Shown here piece after piece: positions 27,444 through 34,353 of a DNA stretch of 35,428 nt; the first letter of the stretch is position 1, and each line of letters begins with the position of its first letter. The notes under the pieces are model-generated. The model had not been told where the DNA came from. It worked only from the letters and a program-made list of their open reading frames with translations, and searched no databases. The stretch is from Opitutus sp. (lineage in GTDB: Bacteria; Verrucomicrobiota; Verrucomicrobiia; Opitutales; Opitutaceae), in NCBI GenBank assembly GCA_025361365.1, contig JANYAM010000060.1, positions 1 to 35,428 on the forward strand, read 5' to 3'. The translations under genes and the position numbers were made by a program.

Positions 27444-28037
27444 TTAGCCGCCGTAGTATTTCGGCTTCAAGACCCCGATGCAGGGCAGGTTGCGGTAGCG
27501 CTCGTTGAAATCGAGCCCGTAGCCGACGACAAATTCGTTGGGAATCTCAAACCCGACATAGTCCGCCTCGAACGGCACGGCCCGGCGCGCCTTCTTGTCG
27601 AGCAGCACGCAGGTCTGCACGGAAGCGGCGCCCTTGGCCTTGATCAACCCGGCCACGGCGGCGAGGGTCTTGCCCGTGTCCAGGATGTCATCGACGAGCA
27701 GCACGTGCTGGCCCTTCACATCCAGCTTCATCTGGTCGACGATCCGGGGTTCGCCGACGGCCCGGGTGCCGGTGTGGTAGCTAGAGGCGCGCAGGCAATC
27801 GAGCCGCAGCGGGCTCCGCATCTGGCGCAACAGGTCGGCGGTGAAGATCAGCGCGCCGTTGACGATGGCCACGACCATCAGGTCCTTCTTGGCGTAATCC
27901 TGGTTCAACTGGGCGCCGAGCTGGGCGATGCGGCGCTTGATGGCCAGCGGGCTGACGAGGATGTGGTCGAGATGCTTGAGCTCGGGCGGGCCTTTCGGGG
28001 AGGGCATGGCGCGAGGAAAGGCCGGCCGCCGGGCCAT
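27444..28037 (-). CDS. hpt: Hypoxanthine/guanine phosphoribosyltransferase
   Basis: Purine salvage enzyme that joins hypoxanthine or guanine to PRPP. 197 residues from the ATG at 28037. A second ATG at 28007 (residue 11) gives a length nearer the usual ~180 and cannot be excluded. The type I PRTase PRPP loop is VLLVDDILDTGKTLA (about 113-127). The flexible-loop region carries RASSYHTGTRA (about 84-94), the base-recognition part contains the Lys-Ala segment DKKARRAVPFEADYVGFEIP, and the C-terminus has GYGLDFNERYRNLPCIGVL. All of these are typical of bacterial Hpt. The gene is monocistronic by position: tRNA-Ser follows on the same strand after 50 bases, and the ABC transporter genes diverge from it. 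Confidence 0.93.
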   Translation of the reverse strand: MARRPAFPRAMPSPKGPPELKHLDHILVSPLAIKRRIAQLGAQLNQDYAKKDLMVVAIVNGALIFTADLLRQMRSPLRLDCLRASSYHTGTRAVGEPRIVDQMKLDVKGQHVLLVDDILDTGKTLAAVAGLIKAKGAASVQTCVLLDKKARRAVPFEADYVGFEIPNEFVVGYGLDFNERYRNLPCIGVLKPKYYGG

Positions 28038-28052
28038 GGCAAACTGTTACAA

Positions 28053-28077
28053 CCCGTCTGGCGGGGTTTATTTTTTT
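28053..28077 (+). terminator. Hairpin plus T-run in the leader of the ABC ATPase gene
   Basis: CCCG-TCTGG-CGGG (28053-28065) can extend by two A-T pairs across one bulged G and is followed by TTTATTTTTTT. This looks like a weak intrinsic terminator read on the plus strand, 50 bases before the ABC ATPase ATG. There is no plus-strand gene between ahcY and this point to terminate, so if real it would act as an attenuator of the transporter mRNA. Confidence 0.3.
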
Positions 28078-28127
28078 GACTTACCCCCGGCGCGCCGGTT
28101 GCCTCGCCGGGACGCGCGCTGCCTCCC

Positions 28128-29201
28128 ATGATTTCGATTCAGGTTAAGCAACTGACCAAGCAATTCGGGAGCATTGTCGCCCTGCACGGCCTCGACCTGA
28201 CGATCAACCCGGGCGAACTCTTCTTCCTGCTCGGCCCCAGCGGTTGCGGCAAGACCACCCTGCTGCGCAGCCTCGCGGGCTTCTACATCCCGGAGAAGGG
28301 CCAGATCCTGTTCGGCGACGAGGACGTCACCCGCCTCGAGCCGCACAAGCGGAATACCGGCATGATGTTTCAAAGCTACGCCCTGTGGCCGCACATGACG
28401 GTGGCGGAGAACGTCGCTTTCGGCCTCGAGGAGCGCAAGGTGCCGGCGGCCGAGATTAAGAAGCGGGTGGGCGACGCACTGGAGTCGGTGCGCATGGAAA
28501 AATACGCCGACCGTAAACCCAACCAGCTTTCCGGCGGCCAGCAGCAGCGCGTCGCCCTGGCCCGGGCGCTGGTCATCCGCCCGCGCTGCCTCCTGCTCGA
28601 CGAGCCGCTGTCCAACCTCGACGCCAAGCTGCGGCTTGAGATGCGCACGGAGATCCGCCGCGTCTGCAAGGAATTCAAGCTCACCACCGTCTATGTCACC
28701 CACGACCAGAAGGAGGCGCTCTCTATCGCCGACCGCATGGCGATCCTGGAGAGCGGCCACATCCTCCAGGTCGGCACGCCGCGCGAGGTCTACAAGCGCC
28801 CGACCCGCAAGACGGTCGCCAATTTCATCGGCGAGACCGATTTCCTGCCGGGCAAGGTGCTCGGGATGGTCGGCAACTACGTGACCGTGGAGACGGCGGT
28901 CGGCAAATTCGACGGCATCTTCGGCGACCCGGTCAACATGCCCAAGGTGGGTGATGAGGTCACGGTGTCCATCCGCCCGGAATGCTGGGAACTGCACCGG
29001 GACGCCGAGTCGCGCAATGTCGTTAAAGGCCGCATCGGCCAGTCCATCTATCTCGGCGAGGTTGCCCAATACGAGTTCATCACCGCCAACGGCACCCAGC
29101 TGAAGATCTTCGAGCGCAACCCGCGCTTCGTGGACGGGGCCTCGCGCGGCGAGCTCTACGCCACGGTGGAGCCGGACGACGTGGTCGTGCTGGTCGGCTG
29201 A
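28128..29201 (+). CDS. ABC importer ATP-binding protein with TOBE domain (FbpC/PotA type)
   Basis: 357 residues. Walker A is [12 protein letters not shown] (35-46), followed by the Q-loop [12 protein letters not shown] (about 83-94), signature [15 protein letters not shown] (about 134-148), Walker [16 protein letters not shown] (about 154-168) and H-loop [12 protein letters not shown]. From about residue 240 a TOBE region with IRPECWEL follows. This is the MalK/PotA/FbpC class, which energises import of iron(III), polyamines or small organics. Its partner solute-binding protein gene follows after 16 bases, but no permease gene is in the window. The substrate cannot be told from the ATPase. 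Confidence 0.93.
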   Translation: MISIQVKQLTKQFGSIVALHGLDLTINPGELFFLLGPSGCGKTTLLRSLAGFYIPEKGQILFGDEDVTRLEPHKRNTGMMFQSYALWPHMTVAENVAFGLEERKVPAAEIKKRVGDALESVRMEKYADRKPNQLSGGQQQRVALARALVIRPRCLLLDEPLSNLDAKLRLEMRTEIRRVCKEFKLTTVYVTHDQKEALSIADRMAILESGHILQVGTPREVYKRPTRKTVANFIGETDFLPGKVLGMVGNYVTVETAVGKFDGIFGDPVNMPKVGDEVTVSIRPECWELHRDAESRNVVKGRIGQSIYLGEVAQYEFITANGTQLKIFERNPRFVDGASRGELYATVEPDDVVVLVG

Positions 29202-29217
29202 GCCGGGCCCAGGCCAC

Positions 29218-30849
29218 ATGAAGCGGGCGCTCCTTATCATCGCGCTGGTGGCCGTGGTCGGCCTGCCGTTTATCTTCCGCACCAAGCAGGCGACGATCGA
29301 GAGCGCCGACGAGACGCTGGTCATCATCACGCCGCACAACGAGGCCCTCCGCTACGAATACACCCGCGGCTTCCGCGAATGGTATCACGCCCGCACCGGC
29401 AAGACCGTGGCCATCGACTGGCGCGTGATCGGCGGCACCAGCGAGATCACGCGCTTTCTCGAGTCGGAATACGTCTCCTCCTTCCAGAATTACTGGACCA
29501 AGCAGCTGAACCGCCCGTGGAGCCTCGAGATGCAGGCGGCCTTCCACAACCCGAAGCTCACGCCGGGCAAGACGCCGGCGGACGACACGCCGGAGATGGC
29601 GGCGCGCCGGGCCTTCCTCGACTCGAACATTAGCTGCGGCATCGACATCTTTTTTGGTGGCGGCAGTTTTGATTTCATCCGGCAGGCCAATGCGGGGCGG
29701 TTGGTGGACTCGGGCATCCTCAAGCTCCATCCCGACTGGTTCCGCGACGAGGTCATCCCGCAGTCCTTCACCGGCGAGCCCTATTGGGACAAGCAGGGCC
29801 GCTGGATTGGCGACGTGCTCAGCAGCTACGGCATGATCTACAACCGCGACTCGCTCAAGCGACTCGGCATCACGCAGGAGCCGCGGGCGTGGGACGATCT
29901 GGCGAACCCGCAGCTGCAGGGCGAGATCGCCCTGTGCGACCCGACCAAGAGCAGCTCCATCGCCAAGGCCTTTGAGAACGTCATCCAGCAGCATATCTAC
30001 CGGCAGTGGGCCCGACTCGCCAAGGAGACCGGCCGCGACCGCAAGGGGCTCGAGACGCAGGCGGTGGAGGCCGGCTGGACCAGCGGCCTGCAGCTCCTGC
30101 AGCGCGCTGGCGCCAACGCGCGTTACTTCACCGACACCTCGCAAAAGCCATCGATCGATGTGATCCAGGGCAACTCCGCCGTCGGCATGTGCATCGACTT
30201 TTATGGCCGCGGCGCCTTCCAAGGCAGCGCGCGGCGGGTAGATGGCACGCCCGGCCGCATCGGCTACTACTCGCCGCCTGATGGCACCGTGCTTTCTCCG
30301 GACCCGATCGCCGTGCTTCGTGGCGCGCCCAACCCGGCTGCCTCGCTGGCCTTTATGGAGTATGCGTTGTCGATGGACGGCCAGAAACTTTGGAACTTCA
30401 AGCTGGGTGTGCCGGGTGGCACCGACCGCTACGAATTGCGCCGCCTGCCCATCCGGCGGGATTTCTACACCGCGGATTTCGACAAATACCGCTCGGATCC
30501 CGACGTGAATCCCTATGCGGGCACCAATCCGCTCATCTACAACGGCGCGTGGACCGGCGGCGAGACGTTCCGGGCGATGGCCTTCATTGTGCGCGTCATG
30601 TGTCTCGACACGCACCCCGAGCTCGTGGCGACCTGGAAGGAAATCATCGCGGCCGGCATGCCGCCCGACGCGCTGGCGGCCATGGGCGACATGTCTGTTG
30701 TGGCCTATCCGCAGCTCAAGGAGCGCATCATCCCGGCGCTGACCTCGAAGAACAAGGTGGACGAGATCCGCCTCGCCAACGAACTCGCCGGCCAGTTCCG
30801 CGCCCAATACCAGAAGGCAACCGAGCTCGCGCGGGCGGCCCGGCACTAG
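29218..30849 (+). CDS. ABC transporter substrate-binding protein, family 1, membrane-anchored
   Basis: 543 residues. An N-terminal hydrophobic segment (about 3-20, RALLIIALVAVVGLPFIF) has neither a lipobox cysteine nor an obvious cleavage site, so it probably anchors the protein in the inner membrane. The mature part is a family-1 binding fold: ETLVIITPHNEALRYEYTRGF near the start, VIGGTSEITRFLESEY, the hinge-type DIFFGGGSFDFIRQANAGRL, SYGMIYNRDSLKRLGI, and GNSAVGMCIDFYGRGAF. The form resembles iron- and thiamine-type binding proteins. At 543 residues it is larger than the usual 330-400, with an extra segment after about residue 100 and an extended C-terminal region (from about 440). It pairs with the ATPase upstream. 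The gene ends 11 bases before a REPIN-like element and convergent with rpe. Confidence 0.88.
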   Translation: MKRALLIIALVAVVGLPFIFRTKQATIESADETLVIITPHNEALRYEYTRGFREWYHARTGKTVAIDWRVIGGTSEITRFLESEYVSSFQNYWTKQLNRPWSLEMQAAFHNPKLTPGKTPADDTPEMAARRAFLDSNISCGIDIFFGGGSFDFIRQANAGRLVDSGILKLHPDWFRDEVIPQSFTGEPYWDKQGRWIGDVLSSYGMIYNRDSLKRLGITQEPRAWDDLANPQLQGEIALCDPTKSSSIAKAFENVIQQHIYRQWARLAKETGRDRKGLETQAVEAGWTSGLQLLQRAGANARYFTDTSQKPSIDVIQGNSAVGMCIDFYGRGAFQGSARRVDGTPGRIGYYSPPDGTVLSPDPIAVLRGAPNPAASLAFMEYALSMDGQKLWNFKLGVPGGTDRYELRRLPIRRDFYTADFDKYRSDPDVNPYAGTNPLIYNGAWTGGETFRAMAFIVRVMCLDTHPELVATWKEIIAAGMPPDALAAMGDMSVVAYPQLKERIIPALTSKNKVDEIRLANELAGQFRAQYQKATELARAARH

Positions 30850-30860
30850 GAATGATCTTC

Positions 30861-30925
30861 CTGTAGGTCGGGGTTTATCCCCGACATGCCGCGTGCGATG
30901 TCGGGCATAAAGCCCGACCCTACAG
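30861..30925. repeat. REPIN-like element, GTAG family (copy 2)
   Basis: Outer stem CTGTAGG/CCTACAG (30861-30867 with 30919-30925, perfect) encloses two hairpins: GTCGGGG-TTTAT-CCCCGAC at 30867-30885 and GTCGGGC-ATAAA-GCCCGAC at 30900-30918. GTAG and CTAC stand at the feet. It occupies the whole space between the convergent binding-protein gene and rpe, and its right arm contains the rpe stop codon (30920-30922). Confidence 0.85.
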
Positions 30926-31579
30926 GGCGGCAATGCCTGCCGTAAACGCGGCCTTGTTGTCGGCTTTGAAGAATGACGTGCCGGCCACGAAGGTGTCGGC
31001 GCCGGCGGCGCGGCATTCCGCGGCAGTCGCGAGGTCGATGCCACCGTCGACCTCGAGGCGGAATTTCAAACCGCGGGCCTTTCGCCAGCCGTCGATCGTC
31101 CGGAGTTTCGGCAGCATGTCGCGCCGGAACGGCTGGCCCCCGAAGCCAGGCTGCACGGTCATCACGAGCACCAAGTCCACTTCGCTGAGGAGCGTCTCGA
31201 TGCTCGCCGCGGAGGTGCCGGGGTTCACCACAATGCCGCACTGGCAGCCGAGCTGGCGGATGCGGGCGAGCGTGCCGCGGTGGTCGTAGGTCGGCTCGAT
31301 GTGGATGCTGATGTTGTTCGCCCCGGCCTTGGCGAAGGCCTCGATATATTTCTGCGGCTCGGCGAGCATCAGGTGCGTGTCGAAAAATACCTTCGAGCCG
31401 GCACGACGCAGTGCGGCGGCGGTTTCCGGGCCAAAGGTCAGATTGGGCGCAAAATGTCCGTCCATGATATCCACATGGAGCCAAGTGGCGCCCGACTGCG
31501 CGACGGCCTGCGCGCTCGCGGCGAGGTTGGCGTGGTCGCCGGCGAGCAGGGAGGGGGCGATTAAGGAAGCATGGAGCAT
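30920..31579 (-). CDS. rpe: Ribulose-phosphate 3-epimerase
   Basis: Interconverts ribulose-5-phosphate and xylulose-5-phosphate in the pentose phosphate pathway; cytoplasmic TIM barrel. I chose the ATG at 31579 (219 residues) because it opens with the family start ASLIAPSLLAGDHANL. The open frame extends back to 31690, but those extra residues come from repeat DNA. Metal and active-site motifs are HVDIMDGHFAPN (His35, Asp37 and Asp40), FFDTHLML, MTVQPGFGGQPF and LEVDGGID, then GTSFFKA near the phosphate site. The ATG lies inside a heptamer array, and the TAG stop lies in the arm of a REPIN-like element, so both ends of this gene are made of repeat sequence. lptE is 97 bases upstream on the same strand. 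Confidence 0.95.
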   Translation of the reverse strand: MLHASLIAPSLLAGDHANLAASAQAVAQSGATWLHVDIMDGHFAPNLTFGPETAAALRRAGSKVFFDTHLMLAEPQKYIEAFAKAGANNISIHIEPTYDHRGTLARIRQLGCQCGIVVNPGTSAASIETLLSEVDLVLVMTVQPGFGGQPFRRDMLPKLRTIDGWRKARGLKFRLEVDGGIDLATAAECRAAGADTFVAGTSFFKADNKAAFTAGIAAL

Positions 31580-31665
31580 GGAGCGGGGAGCATGGAGCAC
31601 GATGCAGTTCCCCGGCTCAATCCTGTATTTACTCCCGGCTCCTTGCTCCGGGCTACCCGCTACAG
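31564..31665. repeat. Inverted heptamer arrays (element B) at the rpe start
   Basis: Left array 31564-31605 is six 7-base units on the plus strand: AGGAAGC, ATGGAGC, ATGGAGC, GGGGAGC, ATGGAGC, ACGATGC. Right array 31631-31665 is five units in the opposite sense: ACTCCCG, GCTCCTT, GCTCCGG, GCTACCC, GCTACAG. A 25-base spacer separates them. The unit sequence differs from element A (6303-6399), but period, arm length, spacer length and position between a stop codon and the next start are the same. It contains the rpe ATG (31577-31579). Confidence 0.75.
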
Positions 31666-31676
31666 CGCAAGGGCTG

Positions 31677-32189
31677 TTACCACGTATCAAGCACCGCGTG
31701 GATCGTCTCGGCGGCGAGCTGCTCGGCCAGCAAGGGCAGGCCCTGGTATTCGGCGGGCACGAGTCCGTTGTCGGTGAAGATGCCGCGCTTGGCGGTCAGC
31801 GGGCGCTTGGCAAACAGCACCTGCTGGGTGCGCTGGTCGGTCAGGGTGGCCGAGGCGCGCAGCGAGACGTCAAAGCGCCGGGCTAGCCCGGTGTCGTCCT
31901 GCCGCGCGACGGCGACGGCCCGGTCATAGCCGGTGAGCGAGACCCGGAGCACGGCGTCGGCCGCGGCGGGCGAGTCGACGAGGGTGACGCGGCCGTCCTT
32001 GATGAAGGCTTCGCGGATCTGGGTGGTGACGAGTTCGCGGGCCTGCGGGATCAGCGTCTCGGTGGTGACCGGCGCAATGAAGAGCGTGGCGAACTTCGGC
32101 GTCGTGCCGGCGCCGAGCTTGTAGCCGGCGCAGCCGGTTAGGCCGAGGACGGAAAGTAGAAGACCGAGGAGATAGCCGAGACGTGTCAT
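31677..32189 (-). CDS. lptE: LptE-family LPS-assembly lipoprotein
   Basis: 170 residues from the ATG at 32189. The lipoprotein signal ends LTGC with Cys20, so the mature protein is anchored to the outer membrane. The mature part has the LptE-like pattern AGYKLG, FATLFIAPVTTETLIPQARELVTTQIREAFIKDG, RVTLVDSPAAADAVLRVSLTGYDRAV and a C-terminal helix HAVLDTW. LptE plugs the LptD barrel that inserts LPS. LptD itself is not in the window. The ATG lies in a repeat arm (CAGGATGAC). A longer frame starting at 32228 would add 13 residues translated from the repeat (MTPSSAGSFAPLR) before the same signal sequence. The family call rests on pattern and neighbourhood with bamD, so other DUF4136-type lipoproteins remain possible. 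Confidence 0.78.
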   Translation of the reverse strand: MTRLGYLLGLLLSVLGLTGCAGYKLGAGTTPKFATLFIAPVTTETLIPQARELVTTQIREAFIKDGRVTLVDSPAAADAVLRVSLTGYDRAVAVARQDDTGLARRFDVSLRASATLTDQRTQQVLFAKRPLTAKRGIFTDNGLVPAEYQGLPLLAEQLAAETIHAVLDTW

Positions 32190-32259
32190 CCTGAGTGGAG
32201 CGAAGGATCCAGCGGAAGAGGGCGTCATGCTGGATTCTTCGCTGCGCTCAGAATGACAG
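32185..32259. repeat. GTCATYCTGAG repeat, inverted pair (copy 2)
   Basis: Arms 32185-32213 and 32229-32257 are 29-base inverted copies matching at 25 positions, 15 bases apart. Each arm contains its own 5-bp hairpin, ATCCT/AGGAT in one and ATTCT/AGAAT in the other, a compensatory C-G to T-A change. Bases 32230-32259 are identical to 4779-4808. The element sits between bamD and lptE, and the left arm includes the lptE ATG. Confidence 0.85.
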
Positions 32260-32280
32260 ATGAAATCGGGATAGTATCCC

Positions 32281-33342
32281 TTAGAACAGCCAGAGCTTCT
32301 TTTTCTTTTTCGGCTCGGGCGCCTTGGGGGCGGGCTGGCCGGCGGCCGCGGCGGCCTGGGCGTCGAGCTTGGCGTTCACGTCGATCAGTTTCTCGCGGGC
32401 CACCTTGGCCACGTCGGAGTCCGGGTAGACCGTAATGGCTTCGTTGTAGAACACCTTCGCGGCCTGGTAATTCTTGCGATACTTGTAGTAGTAGTCGGCG
32501 ATGGTCAGCTTGCTCTGGGCGAGCACGGTTTTCATCTTGGCCAGGCCGGTCTCGGCGTGGACCATGCCGGCGTCACCCGGGAAGAGGATCATGTAGTCCT
32601 CATAGTAGGTGATGGCCTGCTTCGTGGAGGCCTGGTCGTAGGCGGGGCCGTCGACCAGCGAGGAGTGGGTCTCGGCGATCTTAAGGTAGGCGTCGGGCGT
32701 GAGGACGCTGCGCGGGTAGGTGTTGATCATGCGGTCGAGAGCGTCGACGGCCGCCTCGGTCTCGCCGATGTCCTTGTAGCCGCGCGCGGCATTCATGAGG
32801 GAGAGCGGGGCGTAGTCGCTGTAGGGTGCGGTGGCGACGATGGTCTCGAAGTATTCGAGGGCGCGCTCCCGGTTCTTGAAGCCCGGCAGCCAGCCCCACA
32901 GGCGGGCGCGCTTGCCGGCGAACAGATCGGCGGCGATGCGGTATTGCTCGCCGATGACCTGGGTGAATTTCTCGGTATTCGGATACCGGGACACCATCTG
33001 CTGGTAGGTGCTGAAGGCCTTGTAGTATTCCTGGTTCTGCTGGTAGATCCGGCCGGCACGGAAAAGCGCCTCGGAGGCGAAGACGGAATTGGGATATTTT
33101 TTGTAGACGAGGTTGTAGCTCTTCAGGGCCGACCGGTTGCTATGGGCCTCCTCGGCGGTGCGCGCCTTGTTCATCAGGTCGAGGGCGTTGCGGCCCTCTT
33201 CGCCATTAAACTGGGCGAGTGCGCCACCCTCGACCTTCCAGCCGCCTTGCGGGGTCCAGACAAGGTCGGCGGCGAGACGGGCCGGGGCGAGCAGCAGCGT
33301 GAGGAGGGCGGCCAGGACGGAAAGGAGGGGGAGACGGCGCAT
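32281..33342 (-). CDS. bamD: BamD-like outer-membrane assembly protein, without lipobox
   Basis: 353 residues of TPR-like repeats. A signal peptide (about 1-25, ending ARLAAD) is followed by five helical repeat pairs. These include SALKSYNLVYKKYPNSVFASEALFRAGRIYQ, YYKAFSTYQQMVSRYP, ALEYFETIVATAPYSDYAPLSLMNAARGY, VDALDRMINTYPRS and the final KVFYNEAITVYPDSDVAKVAREKL. The spacing and motifs are those of BamD/YfiO, which docks BamA and C-terminal beta-signals. Normal BamD is a lipoprotein. Here the signal has no cysteine at all, so anchoring must be different. The protein ends in an Ala/Pro-rich stretch and a lysine run (EPKKKKKLWLF), also unlike E. coli. It is 11 bases downstream of fabH and probably in the plsX-fabH operon. 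Confidence 0.85.
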   Translation of the reverse strand: MRRLPLLSVLAALLTLLLAPARLAADLVWTPQGGWKVEGGALAQFNGEEGRNALDLMNKARTAEEAHSNRSALKSYNLVYKKYPNSVFASEALFRAGRIYQQNQEYYKAFSTYQQMVSRYPNTEKFTQVIGEQYRIAADLFAGKRARLWGWLPGFKNRERALEYFETIVATAPYSDYAPLSLMNAARGYKDIGETEAAVDALDRMINTYPRSVLTPDAYLKIAETHSSLVDGPAYDQASTKQAITYYEDYMILFPGDAGMVHAETGLAKMKTVLAQSKLTIADYYYKYRKNYQAAKVFYNEAITVYPDSDVAKVAREKLIDVNAKLDAQAAAAAGQPAPKAPEPKKKKKLWLF

Positions 33343-33353
33343 GAAAATAGTGC

Positions 33354-34340
33354 TTACCAGCGAATAAGAGTGGCGCCGTAGGTCAAGCCAGCGCCAAAGG
33401 CCACCAGCAGGGTCAGGCTGCCGGGCTTGACGCGGCCGGCGCGACGGGCTTCGTCGAGGGCGAGGGGGATGGAGGCGGAGGAGGTGTTGCCGTAACGGTC
33501 GAGGTTCACGTAAACGCGCTCCATCGGCACCTTCAGGTTGCCGGCCAGCGCCTCGATAATGCGGATGTTGGCCTGGTGGGGGATCACGAGGTCGATTTGG
33601 TCAGGCGAAAGGTTATGTTGTTCCATCATTTCCCGGGCGACGGTCTCCATGACGCGCACGGCGCTCTTGAAGACTTCGCGGCCGTTCATCCTGATGCAAT
33701 GGGCGCGCTCCTCGACGGACTTGGCGTCAGCCGGGCGCTTGCTGCCGCCGGCCGAGATGTAAAGGTTGTCGGCGAACTCGCCGTCGGCGCCGAGGTCGGA
33801 GCCGAGGATGCCGATGCCCGGCTGGTCGACCTTGGTTAACACGGCTGCGCCGGCGGCGTCGCCGAAGAGCACGCACGTGGTGCGGTCGGTCCAGTCGGTG
33901 ACGGTGGAGAGCTTCTCGGCACCGATGATCAGGGCGCGATTGTAGCGGTTGGTCAGCAGCTGGCCGTAGGCGATCTCGAGGGCGTAGAGGAAACCCGAGC
34001 AGGCGGCTGCGATGTCGAAGCAGGTGGCGTGACCCGGGACACCGAGCTTGTGCTGCACGTAGCAGGCGGTGGAGGGCAGGGGGGTGTCGGGCGTGGCGGT
34101 GGCGACAATCAGCAGGTCGATGTCCGCGGCGGTCACTTTGGCGTCGGCCAGCGCGGCGTTGGCGGCCTTGACGGCCAGGTCGGAGCAGGTCTCGTCATCG
34201 CCGGCGATGCGGCGCTCGCGGATGCCCGAACGCGTGAAGATCCACTCGTCCGAGGTGTCGACCATCTTGGAGAGGTCTTGGTTGGTGAGAATTTTCGGCG
34301 GCGCGTAGGAGCCGACACCCGCGATGATGACTGAGGCCAT
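33354..34340 (-). CDS. fabH: Beta-ketoacyl-ACP synthase III
   Basis: Starts type II fatty acid synthesis by condensing acetyl-CoA (or another acyl-CoA) with malonyl-ACP. 328 residues with the full thiolase-fold triad: Cys114 (DIAAACSGFLYAL), His255 (VIPHQANIRIIEAL) and Asn285 (RYGNTSSASIPLAL). The start GVGSYAPPKILTNQDL and TSDEWIFTRSGIRERR are conserved, as is the C-terminal LLVAFGAGLTYGATLIRW. It is 13 bases after plsX, the classic plsX-fabH pair that links phospholipid and fatty acid synthesis. bamD follows 11 bases later. Residues 196-207 (SAGGSKRPADAK) form the loop that often differs between species. Substrate chain preference cannot be read reliably from the sequence. Confidence 0.96.
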   Translation of the reverse strand: MASVIIAGVGSYAPPKILTNQDLSKMVDTSDEWIFTRSGIRERRIAGDDETCSDLAVKAANAALADAKVTAADIDLLIVATATPDTPLPSTACYVQHKLGVPGHATCFDIAAACSGFLYALEIAYGQLLTNRYNRALIIGAEKLSTVTDWTDRTTCVLFGDAAGAAVLTKVDQPGIGILGSDLGADGEFADNLYISAGGSKRPADAKSVEERAHCIRMNGREVFKSAVRVMETVAREMMEQHNLSPDQIDLVIPHQANIRIIEALAGNLKVPMERVYVNLDRYGNTSSASIPLALDEARRAGRVKPGSLTLLVAFGAGLTYGATLIRW

Positions 34341-34353
34341 AAGAGGAAAGGGG

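Noticed and set aside
31564-31605. CRISPR-like direct repeats at the rpe start
   Set aside because: Units are only 7 bases with no spacers between them, and no cas genes are present; this is a short tandem array.
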